Shown here piece after piece: positions 1 through 4,731 of a stretch of DNA of 8,811 nt (within the stretch, counting starts at the first letter, position 1; every line of letters begins with the position of its first letter). The notes beneath the pieces were generated by a model. It searched no databases and was not told where the DNA came from. It saw only the letters and a program-made list of their open reading frames with translations. The position numbers and the translations under genes were made by a program. The DNA lies in assembly GCA_002505805.1 (NCBI GenBank), contig DAWB01000091.1:1-8811 (forward strand). The letters are read 5' to 3'. The DNA comes from Methanosaeta sp. UBA80 (GTDB lineage Archaea; Halobacteriota; Methanosarcinia; Methanotrichales; Methanotrichaceae).

Positions 1-75
1 TTCATGCAAAAAATTCACAGAATCACTTAATGCGTTTTCAGAATCGGCCCGCTGAAAAGAATACTGGCGAAGAAC

Positions 76-114
76 GAAAAGGGAAGAATATATAAAATTC
101 GCTCTTCCCTTTTC
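76..114. promoter_or_regulatory. 12-bp inverted repeat flanking a TATA box (or terminator hairpin)
   Basis: GAAAAGGGAAGA at 76-87 is perfectly complementary to TCTTCCCTTTTC at 103-114, with a 15-nt spacer. The spacer contains TATATAAA at 89-96, which reads TTTATATA on the minus strand and matches the archaeal TATA consensus best in that direction. Read as DNA, it is a leftward promoter flanked by operator half-sites. Read as plus-strand RNA, it is a hairpin followed by a pyrimidine-rich run that could terminate a gene off the left edge. The sequence alone does not decide. Confidence 0.5.
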
Positions 115-243
115 TCTTCTCTCGTTGAGTCTTTGCGCCCAGGATACATCCTTATCTTTTTTAATAATTAATTTAAGCTATCTATATTTTGAAATATGAA
201 ATTGCTATCTATTGATTCTGCCTAAGATCTAATATGTCATTTT

Positions 244-262
244 AATTATAAAATTTATAATT
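244..262. promoter_or_regulatory. 19-bp palindrome overlapping a TATA-like element
   Basis: AATTATAAA (244-252) and TTTATAATT (254-262) are exact inverted repeats around a single central A. The right arm is TATA-like (TTTATAAT), which would place a start site near 285 and give the secreted-protein gene at 378 a leader of roughly 90 nt. The leader contains another complementary pair, CCCTCTCT (265-272) with AGAGAGGG (330-337). Operator function is inferred only from the symmetry and the overlap with the putative promoter; low sequence complexity makes some symmetry likely by chance. Confidence 0.4.
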
Positions 263-361
263 CCCCCTCTCTAAGGCATTTCGCCCGGCATAAGCAAAAG
301 GAATAAATGGTTAAAGCTCACGTACGGGAAGAGAGGGTTCTTGATTGAGCGCCCTATCGAG

Positions 362-369
362 AAAGGAGG
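362..369 (+). promoter_or_regulatory. Ribosome binding site fixing the start of the secreted protein
   Basis: AAAGGAGG, the strongest plus-strand Shine-Dalgarno match in this area, lies 8 nt before ATG 378 and well after the alternative TTG at 345, so it decides the start. Confidence 0.75.
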
Positions 370-377
370 TTCATGAA

Positions 378-785
378 ATGAGGTTTATTCTTTCAATCTT
401 CGTAGTATCAGTTCTTCTGGCAGGCACGGCCATTATGGCCAATGCAGCTGATGTTCTTGATTTGAGCACATTAAATAAAAAACCAGTTATGGATGTGGTT
501 CAGCTTCCCCGGCTGTCGCCAACCTTGCCCACCACTCCCGCCACCACCCTGGGCGGAAATGTGAATGGCAATGTTCTTGATCTCAGCACCCTGGGAAAGA
601 AGGTTGCGCTTAATGTTACCGCGACCAACATCAGGGGCGCTTCTCCGATCACAGTTACTCCCATGTTTGCGGTTAAGAATGAAAATGCAGGCAACCAGGC
701 AGGATCAGTCTATACTCTGCCCCAGGCAATATCCTCCGGCACCATCGTCTATACCCCGCCTATTGCCATATTCGGCGGAGCTTAA
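378..785 (+). CDS. Small secreted protein with duplicated VLDLSTL motif
   Basis: Unrecognised 135-residue protein, predicted exported. Residues 1-23 form a signal peptide: one Arg, a hydrophobic core, and an ANA cleavage motif before Ala24-Asp25. The mature part repeats a decapeptide, VLDLSTLNKK at 26-35 and VLDLSTLGKK at 66-75, exactly 40 residues apart. A Pro/Thr-rich linker (44-58) separates the copies and a Gly/Pro-rich tail without cysteine ends in IFGGA. There is no C-terminal anchor. ATG 378 is preferred over an in-frame TTG at 345 because AAAGGAGG (362-369) sits 8 nt upstream and the signal peptide starts right there. The 49-residue gene follows 11 nt downstream on the same strand, probably co-transcribed. 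No enzymatic motif is visible; a surface or envelope role is inferred only from export. Confidence 0.7.
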   Translation: MRFILSIFVVSVLLAGTAIMANAADVLDLSTLNKKPVMDVVQLPRLSPTLPTTPATTLGGNVNGNVLDLSTLGKKVALNVTATNIRGASPITVTPMFAVKNENAGNQAGSVYTLPQAISSGTIVYTPPIAIFGGA

Positions 786-796
786 AAGGGGAGAAG

Positions 797-946
797 ATGA
801 GGATCAAGCTTGAGGTGGACGGAAAGGAGATCGACTTAAATGACTTCACTCAGGAGATCATCGGAAATGTCTCTGCAGCCATGGCCGGATCTCTGCGCGG
901 AGTGGAGCCTGACTGGAAGGAGATGGAGATAAGAATAAAAAAGTGA
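797..946 (+). CDS. Small 49-residue hypothetical protein
   Basis: A short ORF starting with ATG 797 and ending with TGA 944-946. The protein opens MRIKLEVDGKEIDLNDF and closes EMEIRIKK. It is acidic, lacks cysteine, a signal peptide or a membrane segment, and has a beta-strand/helix/beta-strand look: two strands at 1-12, a helix around 15-34, and a strand at 42-48. GGGGAG (788-793) just upstream acts as ribosome binding site. The pattern resembles small conserved archaeal proteins that begin with a strand containing NGKEI or DGKEI, but this is recollection of style, not a firm family match. It follows the secreted-protein gene by 11 nt, and its stop is 7 nt from the convergent end of arvC. 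Function unknown. Confidence 0.7.
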   Translation: MRIKLEVDGKEIDLNDFTQEIIGNVSAAMAGSLRGVEPDWKEMEIRIKK

Positions 947-974
947 TTCTATCTCAATCCTTCTTTCCTTTTTT
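937..974. terminator. Convergent oligo-T terminator pair
   Basis: Plus strand: TTTTTT at 969-974 lies 23-28 nt after the stop of the 49-residue gene, within a pyrimidine-rich run starting near 959. Minus strand: the A6 at 937-942 reads as TTTTTT 12-17 nt past the arvC stop. Archaeal RNA polymerase terminates at oligo-T tracts, so this short convergent junction can stop transcription both ways. Each tract lies in the lysine codons at the 3' end of the opposing gene. No strong hairpin is needed or seen. Confidence 0.5.
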
Positions 975-1412
975 AAAGGCGGATGATAAATCTATAAAAT
1001 AGGTTCCTTCTTTTACCGCCATGATCAATTCATCTCTCTCAAAGAGGGAAGGGAGATTGAGCTCATATGTGCCCGGAGCGGTTATCTTGATGCTCTCCAG
1101 GGCTTTGCCCTCCGGCTTGCCCTCGATCTCAATCTTCACCGGCGGATGAGACGGGGGGAGTCTCTCTCTCTCAGAGAGGGTGCTGCTGTGTATCTCAGGC
1201 CTGATGGAATCCTCTGGAGGCGACTTTTTTGCCCCCTTCGGTGGGACTCTGACTCCCATAGCTCTGGTTATTATCAGCTCCTTCCTTTCATCGCCCTTGG
1301 CTGGAACCTTTTTAACAAACATGAACTTCTTCCAGCCGCATTTGGGACAGCCTTTTAAAATGTCTTCACCAGAATCGAAAACATTATTGCAGCGGGTACA
1401 GATATGCGGCAT
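954..1412 (-). CDS. arvC: ArvC/OapC-family zinc-ribbon protein
   Basis: A 152-residue protein of the archaeal OapC/ArvC zinc-ribbon family (formerly DUF2072). The N-terminal ribbon is explicit: Cys5-x2-Cys8 and Cys22-x2-Cys25 in the form ICTRC and GCPKCG. Residues about 36-90 form a polar, Pro/Lys-rich linker. Residues about 91-145 form a compact domain, predicted beta-rich (VKIEIEG, IKITAPGTYELNLPSLF, GTYFIDL), and the end is lysine-rich. The ATG overlaps the arvB stop by one base (TGATG), and GGGAG at 1417-1421 on the minus strand is its ribosome binding site, so it is translationally coupled as the last gene of arvABC. In haloarchaea the Arv GTPase system is linked to extracellular vesicle production; the exact role of ArvC is not visible from sequence. 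Family assignment is strong, function in this organism is inferred. Confidence 0.88.
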   Translation of the reverse strand: MPHICTRCNNVFDSGEDILKGCPKCGWKKFMFVKKVPAKGDERKELIITRAMGVRVPPKGAKKSPPEDSIRPEIHSSTLSERERLPPSHPPVKIEIEGKPEGKALESIKITAPGTYELNLPSLFERDELIMAVKEGTYFIDLSSAFKKGKKD

Positions 1413-1771
1413 CAGTCTCCCACGGATACCTTGGTGCTTATCTGGTACTTATCCTTTTCAATGGTGCGAAGCTGATTGGCAGGGCCTATCACCGTCATCC
1501 TTCCTTTCAAGCTTCTGCCGAATAATCGGTCCAGGAAGGATCCCTCTTTCTTGGAAGGATAGCTCTCGATCTCTATTCCCGAGAACTCGTCTACCCTTAT
1601 CTCGGTCATGGTCATCTCGATGAGGCGCACCTCCTCATCCGAGGTAAGTCCGTTCTCTAAAACCACGATCTTGCCTTTCTTGACCTTATCCAGGATGAGC
1701 CGAATCTTCTCCATCGAGGTCATCCTCTCCAGCTTCTCCCCGGAGATGAGGTCCATATGCACTTCTCGCAT
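1412..1771 (-). CDS. arvB: ArvB/OapB-family protein (DUF2073)
   Basis: A 119-residue protein of the OapB/ArvB family (DUF2073), always small and usually encoded beside the ArvA GTPase. The recognisable core is MDLISGEKLERMTSMEKI near the start, then KGKIVVLENGLTSDEE and FSGIEIESYP. It is soluble and charged, with no cysteine and no membrane segment. Two starts are possible. A GTG at 1778-1780 would overlap the arvA stop as GTGA. An ATG at 1769-1771 has GGTGATC (1775-1781, minus strand), a perfect match to the 16S tail, 3 nt upstream, and is chosen here. Either way the ribosome binding site lies in the end of arvA, so translation is coupled. It is probably a partner of ArvA; no catalytic residues can be named. 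Confidence 0.85.
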   Translation of the reverse strand: MREVHMDLISGEKLERMTSMEKIRLILDKVKKGKIVVLENGLTSDEEVRLIEMTMTEIRVDEFSGIEIESYPSKKEGSFLDRLFGRSLKGRMTVIGPANQLRTIEKDKYQISTKVSVGD

Positions 1772-1776
1772 CAAGA

Positions 1777-2415
1777 TCACCCGAAATGAGTTGCTATCGC
1801 CTGATAGAGGCTGTCTATGTTCGATCCTTCCAGGGCAGAAATCGGAACCATGGCATGCTGAGGAAAGGCCGCCTTGATCCTGGCCGGTGAGGCATTTGGC
1901 AGATCCATTTTATTGGCCACAATGAGCAGGGGGAGCTTTCTCGCTTCCATATTCCCAATAACAGTGACATTGACCTGAGTATAGGGATCCTCGGTGGAGT
2001 CCATTACCAGGAGCACGCCATCCAGGTCGTCCAGCCATTTGATGGCTTCAATAACTCCTTCCGTGGCCTCTTTTGCCCTCTTTTTGGATTCCGGCTCGCT
2101 CAGGCCGAAGGCCATAAACTCCCTAAAATCAATCTTGGTGGCCATTCCAGGGGTGTCGATTATATCGAGCTCTATGCTCGATCCGTTGGCGTTGATCACC
2201 ACACCTTCCTTTCTCATGGCTCTGCGGGTCTCATGGGGGACTGGAGATATCTCCCCAAAGCTCTCCCCCTCGGTCCAGTCATGCAAAATTCTGTTGGCCA
2301 GGGTGGTCTTCCCTGCATTGGGCGGGCCATATAATCCTATCTTGGCCCTCTTTTTTTTAAATATCCTGTTGATCCAGGATCCAAGGCTCTCCCTGAGGCT
2401 GTCAAATAAACCCAT
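1777..2415 (-). CDS. arvA: ArvA/Era-like small GTPase
   Basis: A 212-residue Era-like GTPase. The nucleotide-binding motifs are complete: G1 GPPNAGKT (30-37), G2 Thr63 in VPHETRR, G3 DTPG (87-90), G4 NKMD (168-171) and G5 SAL (193-195). Residues 3-19 form an amphipathic helix (hydrophobic face Leu3, Phe4, Leu7, Leu11, Trp14, Ile15, Ile18, Phe19) followed by KKKR, suited to lying on the inner membrane face. It leads the arvA-arvB-arvC operon. In Haloferax volcanii the corresponding GTPase is reported to drive extracellular vesicle formation; older annotations call it origin-associated. AGAGGT at 2421-2426 (minus strand) gives a well-spaced ribosome binding site for ATG 2415. GTPase identity is near certain; the vesicle role here is inference from the family and from the B and C partners. 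Confidence 0.9.
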   Translation of the reverse strand: MGLFDSLRESLGSWINRIFKKKRAKIGLYGPPNAGKTTLANRILHDWTEGESFGEISPVPHETRRAMRKEGVVINANGSSIELDIIDTPGMATKIDFREFMAFGLSEPESKKRAKEATEGVIEAIKWLDDLDGVLLVMDSTEDPYTQVNVTVIGNMEARKLPLLIVANKMDLPNASPARIKAAFPQHAMVPISALEGSNIDSLYQAIATHFG

Positions 2416-2618
2416 ATCCTACCTCTTTACCACAAATGGGCACCTCTATACTAATAATTTTCCATGATTTTCTTCAGGATCCGAACGACAGGTTCCAATT
2501 TAACCAAGCCAATTGATCTGCAAATTTTTGAATTATACCTGAAATATCTATGCAATAGCATTAAGTGCTGTATGCCTCTTAAAAGCTTCGTTGGCCTGAT
2601 GGAATCTCAGGCAATTTT

Positions 2619-2632
2619 GATATATTTAATAA
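2619..2632 (-). promoter_or_regulatory. Putative TATA box for arvABC or a leader RNA
   Basis: On the minus strand the element reads TTATTAAATATATC, close to the archaeal TTTAWATA consensus. A start site about 25 nt downstream would fall near 2597, at the 6-bp hairpin, and about 180 nt before the arvA ATG. No equally good TATA box lies closer to arvA. Confidence 0.4.
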
Positions 2633-2635
2633 ATT

Positions 2636-2643
2636 AAAAAAAA
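2636..2643 (-). terminator. Oligo-T terminator after MC1
   Basis: Eight consecutive A on the plus strand give TTTTTTTT in the leftward transcript, some 63-70 nt after the MC1 stop and just before a new TATA-like element. This fits oligo-T-dependent archaeal termination. Confidence 0.5.
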
Positions 2644-2705
2644 GTCATACCTAGGTCTTGCCTATGGCATCTTATATGATCTCTGGCTTATATGCCCTAG
2701 AGCCT

Positions 2706-3068
2706 TTATTTGGTCTTTTTTGCACCTTTCTTTGCTTTTTTAGACTTGGCCTTGCTGCGTTTGACCACCACTATCCTCTCTCCGGTGGGCTCTATAGACT
2801 CCAGTTTTATTATCCCCTCTTTCTTGACCTTTGGCTTCCAGATCTTGTCTGGCATCCAGGCAGGTGCACCCTTGGGCTTGGCTACTTGAATTCTCTCTCC
2901 GGAGAACACATGGACATTCTTGGTTCCTTTCTCTCTGAGTTTGATATCGGTATGGCCTCGATTGGCAGCCTTGAGTGCCGCCTGCCTGGGTGCCTTTCCT
3001 GTAAATACAGCTACCTCGTTACCGTTTTGATCCCTGAGGGCATAGTTTTTCATCTCTTTTTCAGCCAT
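2706..3068 (-). CDS. Chromosomal protein MC1 with lysine-rich C-terminal extension
   Basis: Monomeric architectural DNA-bending protein of the MC1 family. Its hallmark is visible: YALRDQNGNEVAVFTGKAPR (9-28), then QAALKAANRG (29-38), LREKGTKNVHVF (44-55), and the AWMPDKIWKP segment (70-79) whose Trp and Pro side chains contact bent DNA in characterised MC1. The classical Methanosarcina protein has 93 residues. This one has 120, with shorter surface loops after ANRG and after VHVF, and an added tail from about residue 91 ending in KSKKAKKGAKKTK, reminiscent of histone H1 tails. AGGAGG at 3074-3079 (minus strand) lies 5 nt before ATG 3068, and a TATA box sits at 3115-3125. Monocistronic by appearance. 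Family assignment is strong; the role of the tail is inference. Confidence 0.93.
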   Translation of the reverse strand: MAEKEMKNYALRDQNGNEVAVFTGKAPRQAALKAANRGHTDIKLREKGTKNVHVFSGERIQVAKPKGAPAWMPDKIWKPKVKKEGIIKLESIEPTGERIVVVKRSKAKSKKAKKGAKKTK

Positions 3069-3113
3069 CTTCTCCTCCTAAGCTGTTCATCGGTAATCTC
3101 CATAAGAACTGAT

Positions 3114-3125
3114 TGTATAAAATAG
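3114..3125 (-). promoter_or_regulatory. TATA box of the MC1 gene
   Basis: The minus strand reads CTATTTTATACA here, 46-57 nt upstream of the MC1 ATG. A start about 25 nt downstream falls near 3090, giving a short leader that includes the strong AGGAGG site. Position and sequence agree with an archaeal promoter. Confidence 0.6.
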
Positions 3126-3193
3126 TTCCCTAAGGTTCTTTGCATAATGCTAAAAACCTCTTCGGGATATAATTCGGGGATCTCGCTTTAGCG

Positions 3194-3823
3194 CTAACAG
3201 GAGCCTTCAGGGGAGAAATCCGGTCTTAGCTGGATATCGACCTTCATCGCCTCCGATACGCCGGCGGCATCAGAGGGACAGGTGGCTCCGCCAGTGGCTA
3301 TATATCTCTTCAAATAGCCCCAGATGACGGAAATTTCCAAGGGCAATTTTATGCATTTTGGCAGATGGTGGCGCATGCTATTCCTGGCAGCCCGGCAACC
3401 TCCACCTGAATTTCTTATTTGGATGCACCTTCTGTTGCAGGCAGCAGCTGTTCTCAGCAGTGTCCTGCCAACATCGATATTGACCGGCGGGTTCAGAATG
3501 CTTCGAGCATAAACCGCCGCTGCCATGGCAAAGAAGGATAAGCTTTCTATGGTGCCTTCAGACCATCTTTGGGAGAGGTATCTCATTATCCTGGGATTGA
3601 TCTCCATCTTGGCCAGTTCAACCAGAGCCCGATAGCTGCTGGCTGTAGGCATTAATAATGATTGATCGAATTCAAATACCTTCTTGGAGGCTCTTCCGTC
3701 CACTAATAGAACAAATCGGCTACCATACCTCTCTTCGTATTCGTCCATCATCGGTCTCGGAAATTTCTCTCTAACTGAATTGAAGCCCTGCCGGATGAAT
3801 CCAGATTTCTCCAAGAGGCGCAT
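3194..3823 (-). CDS. Hypothetical protein with cysteine-rich C-terminus
   Basis: Unrecognised 209-residue protein. The first 128 residues have no cysteine and look like a soluble mixed fold (DEYEERYGSRFVLLVDGR at 27-44, then helices including SSYRALVELAKMEI at 62-75). The last 81 residues hold all six cysteines: 129, 133, 143, 157, 182 and 209, with a C-x3-C-x9-C-x13-C spacing that could bind metal. Signal peptide and membrane anchor are absent. ATG 3823 has no clear ribosome binding site. The frame stays open upstream to a TAG near 3879 but offers no ATG, GTG or TTG there. Codon use does not change visibly across the cysteine boundary, so an internal frameshift is possible but unproven. A good TATA box (3895-3907) lies upstream. 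It may be lineage-specific or decaying; no function is proposed. Confidence 0.55.
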   Translation of the reverse strand: MRLLEKSGFIRQGFNSVREKFPRPMMDEYEERYGSRFVLLVDGRASKKVFEFDQSLLMPTASSYRALVELAKMEINPRIMRYLSQRWSEGTIESLSFFAMAAAVYARSILNPPVNIDVGRTLLRTAAACNRRCIQIRNSGGGCRAARNSMRHHLPKCIKLPLEISVIWGYLKRYIATGGATCPSDAAGVSEAMKVDIQLRPDFSPEGSC

Positions 3824-3894
3824 TATAGACTCTTCTCTTGCCTCAATATCTTGGGGGAAGACTGCTCCAACTACCTAATCTTCGATGCTTTACT

Positions 3895-3907
3895 GGTTTT
3901 TATAGCT
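3895..3907 (-). promoter_or_regulatory. TATA box for the leftward hypothetical gene
   Basis: The minus strand reads AGCTATAAAAACC. A start about 25 nt downstream would fall near 3873, leaving about 50 nt of leader before ATG 3823. Confidence 0.45.
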
Positions 3908-4019
3908 TGGCAAATCGCAATGGGAATAGGCTTTCTTCATTCTCATCTATATGGGCGGCATTAGTGCCAGGGTATTCTTCTCTAAATGCAGCCTTATAAA
4001 TTCAGCCTTCCAAAACCAA

Positions 4020-4030
4020 TAAATATAAAG
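4020..4030 (+). promoter_or_regulatory. Candidate TATA box for the thioredoxin/CcdA operon
   Basis: TAAATATAAAG is the best rightward TATA match before the operon. It predicts a start near 4050 and a leader of about 120 nt to ATG 4174. Weaker AT-rich elements lie nearer (around 4133 and 4154), so the true promoter is uncertain. Confidence 0.35.
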
Positions 4031-4173
4031 CACTACATCTTCGGCTCTGTTGATGTATCCTGGCGCCGGTTGCAAGATATTCAGGCAGCTTTTCTCTTGC
4101 TGTCTTTTTCTGATCTGCGCCCATACAGGATCGTATTTGACATCCTTGCAGAGTATATTCGGGGGTTTATTCA

Positions 4174-4731
4174 ATGCTCATTAAACTTAAAAATTTCCTG
4201 TTATTGGCGGTTGCCATCGCCTTCTCAGCATCGACTATTGGATTGGGCCAGGAAGAGGGCTACAATCCTGCATTTGAGATTGGCTCAGGGGAGGATGACT
4301 GGTGGACAGCATACCCAGATCAGCATCAAAACGCCAGCCTTCCTGCAGATCATCCCGACTGGGTCTTGGATGAGCTTGAGGATAAGCCTCTCCTTATACT
4401 GGTGCACAGCAGCAACTGCGTGCCCTGTCTGGTACAGATTCCTAGAATCGAGTCGGCCGTGGCTAGATTCGGTGATAGCATCTCTTATCATGATGTGCTG
4501 GCGCAAGGAGCCGGCTTTAAGGAGGCTTTGGACATCCTTAATGTATATGATCCCCGAGGGGGAAAGCAGTACGTCCCGACTAACATATTCATTACCCTGG
4601 CCGAAGGCCCGGATGGAGAGGTTGATGTGGCCTGGCACAGCAAGACCGACATTATGAGCCAGGAAGATATCGACTCATATCTGAAGGACGCTATTTATTA
4701 CCATAAGAAAAATATAGACTCCTGGGATTGA
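4174..4731 (+). CDS. Exported thioredoxin-like protein (CVPC)
   Basis: A 185-residue extracytoplasmic thioredoxin-fold protein. Residues 1-25 are a signal peptide (Lys4, Lys6, hydrophobic core 8-24). The redox motif is Cys82-Val-Pro-Cys85 in HSSNCVPCLVQIPRIE, preceded by the strand PLLILV and followed by the usual helix. The cis-proline site of the fold is probably Pro135 in QYVPTNIFI. The N-terminal 26-70 region is polar with Trp-rich DDWWTAYPD. It likely transfers electrons to or from secreted protein thiols. Its stop overlaps the start of the thioredoxin-CcdA gene (TGATG), so the two are coupled. An in-frame TGA at 4138-4140 and lack of other start codons fix ATG 4174; the ribosome binding site is only a weak GGGGGT. 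Substrate and direction of transfer are not visible. Confidence 0.82.
   Translation: MLIKLKNFLLLAVAIAFSASTIGLGQEEGYNPAFEIGSGEDDWWTAYPDQHQNASLPADHPDWVLDELEDKPLLILVHSSNCVPCLVQIPRIESAVARFGDSISYHDVLAQGAGFKEALDILNVYDPRGGKQYVPTNIFITLAEGPDGEVDVAWHSKTDIMSQEDIDSYLKDAIYYHKKNIDSWD

Larger units (their letters stand above)
1..377. other. AT-rich non-coding region upstream of the secreted-protein gene
   Basis: No convincing gene lies here. Plus-strand frame 1 is open only from the window edge to a TAA at 28-30, too little to judge whether it is the tail of an upstream gene. The stretch holds a small 7-bp inverted repeat (35-41 with 52-58), a 12-bp dyad around a TATA box (76-114), a 9-bp direct repeat GCTATCTAT (177-185 and 204-212), a 19-bp palindrome (244-262) and, from 345, an unlikely TTG extension of the next gene. 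The composition is clearly more AT-rich than the coding regions, as expected for a promoter region. Confidence 0.7.
2416..2705. other. Non-coding gap between MC1 and arvA
   Basis: No ORF of interest. Going leftwards from MC1 there is a T8 tract (A8 on plus at 2636-2643, about 63-70 nt after the MC1 stop), a likely terminator. A TATA-like element follows (2619-2632; TTAAATATA on the minus strand), then a 6-bp hairpin (GCCTGA 2594-2599 with TCAGGC 2607-2612), then about 180 nt of unassigned sequence before ATG 2415. If that TATA is the arvA promoter, the operon has a long leader; otherwise the stretch may make a small RNA. Confidence 0.5.
3824..4173. other. Divergent intergenic region
   Basis: This 350-nt stretch separates the leftward hypothetical gene from the rightward thioredoxin operon. 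It contains a leftward TATA box (3895-3907) and a rightward TATA-like element (4020-4030). Short open frames on both strands here look like chance: they lack ribosome binding sites and recognisable residues, and one runs out of frame through the thioredoxin gene. Confidence 0.6.

Noticed and set aside
177..212. Direct repeat GCTATCTAT (two copies) as a possible array or iteron
   Set aside because: Only two 9-bp copies in AT-rich sequence; no third copy, so no basis for calling an origin or CRISPR.
345..377. TTG start extending the secreted protein by 11 residues
   Set aside because: It would place the ribosome binding site inside the gene and put charged residues ahead of an otherwise standard signal peptide.
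3947..4174. 75-codon minus-strand open frame
   Set aside because: Composition is Trp/Tyr/Cys-rich with no domain, no ribosome binding site, and it covers the promoter region of the thioredoxin operon.
3986..4657. 223-codon plus-strand open frame
   Set aside because: It overlaps the thioredoxin-like gene in another frame; the latter has a signal peptide and CVPC motif, while this one has no recognisable features.
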